Shown in pieces: positions 17,757 to 18,346 of a DNA stretch of 18,346 nucleotides. A program made the translations under genes and the position numbers. The stretch is from Proteobacteria bacterium UBA3588 (GTDB taxonomy: Bacteria > Pseudomonadota > Gammaproteobacteria > Thiohalomonadales > Thiohalomonadaceae): contig DFMR01000014.1 in assembly GCA_002376325.1 (NCBI GenBank), forward strand, positions 1 to 18,346. Direction: 5' to 3'. Below the pieces are notes generated by a model. It worked only from the letters and a program-made list of their open reading frames with translations. It had not been told where the DNA came from and searched no databases. Position 1 is the stretch's first letter. Each line of letters starts with the position of its first letter.

Positions 17757-17781
17757 CCCGATACCGCTGCGCTCTATCGGG
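17757..17781. repeat. REP-like short palindrome
   Basis: CCCGATA (17757-17763), an 11-base centre with GCTGCGCTC, then TATCGGG (17775-17781). On the minus strand this reads GTAGG(CCCGATA)GAGCGCAGCGG, which resembles the widespread proteobacterial GTAGG...GAGCGCAGCG...-type REP palindromes. Only one copy is in the window. Confidence 0.6.
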
Positions 17782-17818
17782 CCTACGACTGCCCGCCAAT
17801 TCTGCCGCCGAGCCAAAA

Positions 17819-17846
17819 AAGAAACCCGCCGAACGGCGGGTTTCTT
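17819..17846 (-). terminator. Rho-independent terminator of the cold-shock gene
   Basis: AAGAAACCCGCC (17819-17830), loop GAAC, GGCGGGTTTCTT (17835-17846): a perfect 12-bp stem. On the minus strand it is followed by an extended T-run (TTTCTTTTTT), so it is a strong terminator 20 bp after the csp stop. It may also stop transcription arriving from the GGDEF-EAL gene on the plus strand. Confidence 0.92.
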
Positions 17847-17866
17847 AAAGCGAAAATCGCTGCTGC

Positions 17867-18070
17867 CTAGCTGGGAACGACGTTCCGCGCCTGTAATCCC
17901 TTTTGACCTTTTTCGGTTTCAAACGAAACCGCCTGACCTTCGCGCAAGGTGCGGAAGCCAGAGCCCTGAATTGCGGAGAAGTGCACGAACACATCCTCGC
18001 TGCCGTCGACAGGTGCGATAAAGCCAAAACCCTTGGTCTCGTTAAACCACTTCACAGTACCAGTAGCCAT
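17867..18070 (-). CDS. cspA: CspA-family cold-shock protein
   Basis: This 67-residue single-domain RNA/DNA chaperone binds single-stranded nucleic acid and melts mRNA structure. RNP1 is KGFGFI (13-18) and RNP2 is VFVHF (27-31). GTVKWFN at the N-terminus and GLQARNVVPS at the C-terminus fit the Pseudomonas-like branch. The ATG at 18070 is chosen over that at 18142: it gives the standard family length, and GAGG lies about 9 bases upstream. The extra 24 residues of the longer form are unlike any Csp. The symbol denotes the family; the exact paralog (CspA, CspD/CapB) and whether it is cold-induced are not resolved. Confidence 0.95.
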   Translation of the reverse strand: MATGTVKWFNETKGFGFIAPVDGSEDVFVHFSAIQGSGFRTLREGQAVSFETEKGQKGLQARNVVPS

Positions 18071-18187
18071 GCAAATTACCTCAGAAAAAAATAATAGTGC
18101 GTTTCTACTACCGCCGTTGAAGATGAACGTTCGGGTATCCATACCGGAGTCCCATCAGGACCATGTTCAACCAGCGCAGCAGAACCA

Positions 18188-18216
18188 AGTATAGCGAGGT
18201 TTTTTTTTGCAAGCTA
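18188..18216 (-). promoter_or_regulatory. Possible csp promoter with A-tract
   Basis: On the minus strand TATACT (18193-18188) is a good -10 box. Upstream is a run of nine A residues (18208-18200) and then a weak -35 candidate (TAGCTT at 17-bp spacing). If used, transcription would begin near 18181 and leave an untranslated leader of about 110 bases, in keeping with the long leaders of csp mRNAs. The -35 is poor, so this is tentative. Confidence 0.35.
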
Positions 18217-18346
18217 TCGTAAAAGTCAACATCTTTCGCCATGCGGATACGGTGGGTAAACAGAGTAATTGCCGGCCTGTTTTGCACCGCAAGGGGATAA
18301 GGGTAAGTGCTCGCTGCGTCGGCAACTTGCGAATTTCTGGGCGCCG
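18217..18346. other. Upstream intergenic sequence at window edge
   Basis: No gene, repeat family or RNA was recognised in this stretch upstream of the csp gene. The window ends before the next gene can be seen. Confidence 0.5.

Noticed and set aside
17635..18021. Plus-strand open frame spanning repeats, terminator and csp
   Set aside because: It crosses a strong terminator and is antisense to csp. It is built from repeat sequence.

Overview
The window is GC-rich, almost fully coding bacterial DNA, most likely from a gammaproteobacterium. The reasons are a TIGR02647-family small protein typical of that class, a CspA-type cold-shock protein, a PilJ-like chemoreceptor and the style of the intergenic palindromic repeats. 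No rRNA, tRNA, transposase, phage gene or CRISPR array is visible. Species and exact GC content cannot be fixed by eye.

Left part (1-5242, all minus strand): a group 3b (sulfhydrogenase-type, NAD(P)-linked) [NiFe]-hydrogenase operon, transcribed right to left in the order beta (iron-sulfur, HydB), a methyl-accepting chemotaxis protein, gamma (FAD/NAD(P), HydG), delta (small subunit, HydD), alpha (NiFe large subunit, HydA, cut by the window edge). The known order for this enzyme is B-G-D-A. Here a chemoreceptor with a C-terminal zinc-binding CZB domain sits between B and G, and near-identical 18-19 bp direct repeats flank it.

Middle part (5457-13767, all plus strand, divergent from the hydrogenase): what looks like a complete A/V-type ATPase operon. 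The order is a G/H-like coiled-coil stalk protein, C (AC39), I (membrane stator), K (proteolipid), F, E, A (catalytic), B, D. Most junctions are tight (ATGA/GTGA 4-bp overlaps or an 8-bp overlap). Two junctions, I/K and A/B, are opened by intergenic inverted-repeat elements. Proteobacteria normally rely on an F-type ATP synthase, so this is an accessory rotary ATPase, pumping or synthesising.

Right part (13768-18346): repeat-rich intergenic DNA, a TIGR02647-family gene (minus), a 1059-residue CHASE-PAS-GGDEF-EAL protein with a second C-terminal CZB domain (plus), more repeats, a strong terminator and a CspA-family gene (minus).

How the parts could work together (inference): the hydrogenase links H2 to NAD(P)H, and the V-type ATPase links ATP to an ion gradient. 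The two CZB proteins would report the same cue (zinc or an oxidant acting through a Cys-Zn site) to swimming and to cyclic-di-GMP. Intergenic DNA carries at least five classes of imperfect inverted repeat. One class, built on a CCCCGTG-type unit, occurs in both the hydrogenase and the ATPase operons.
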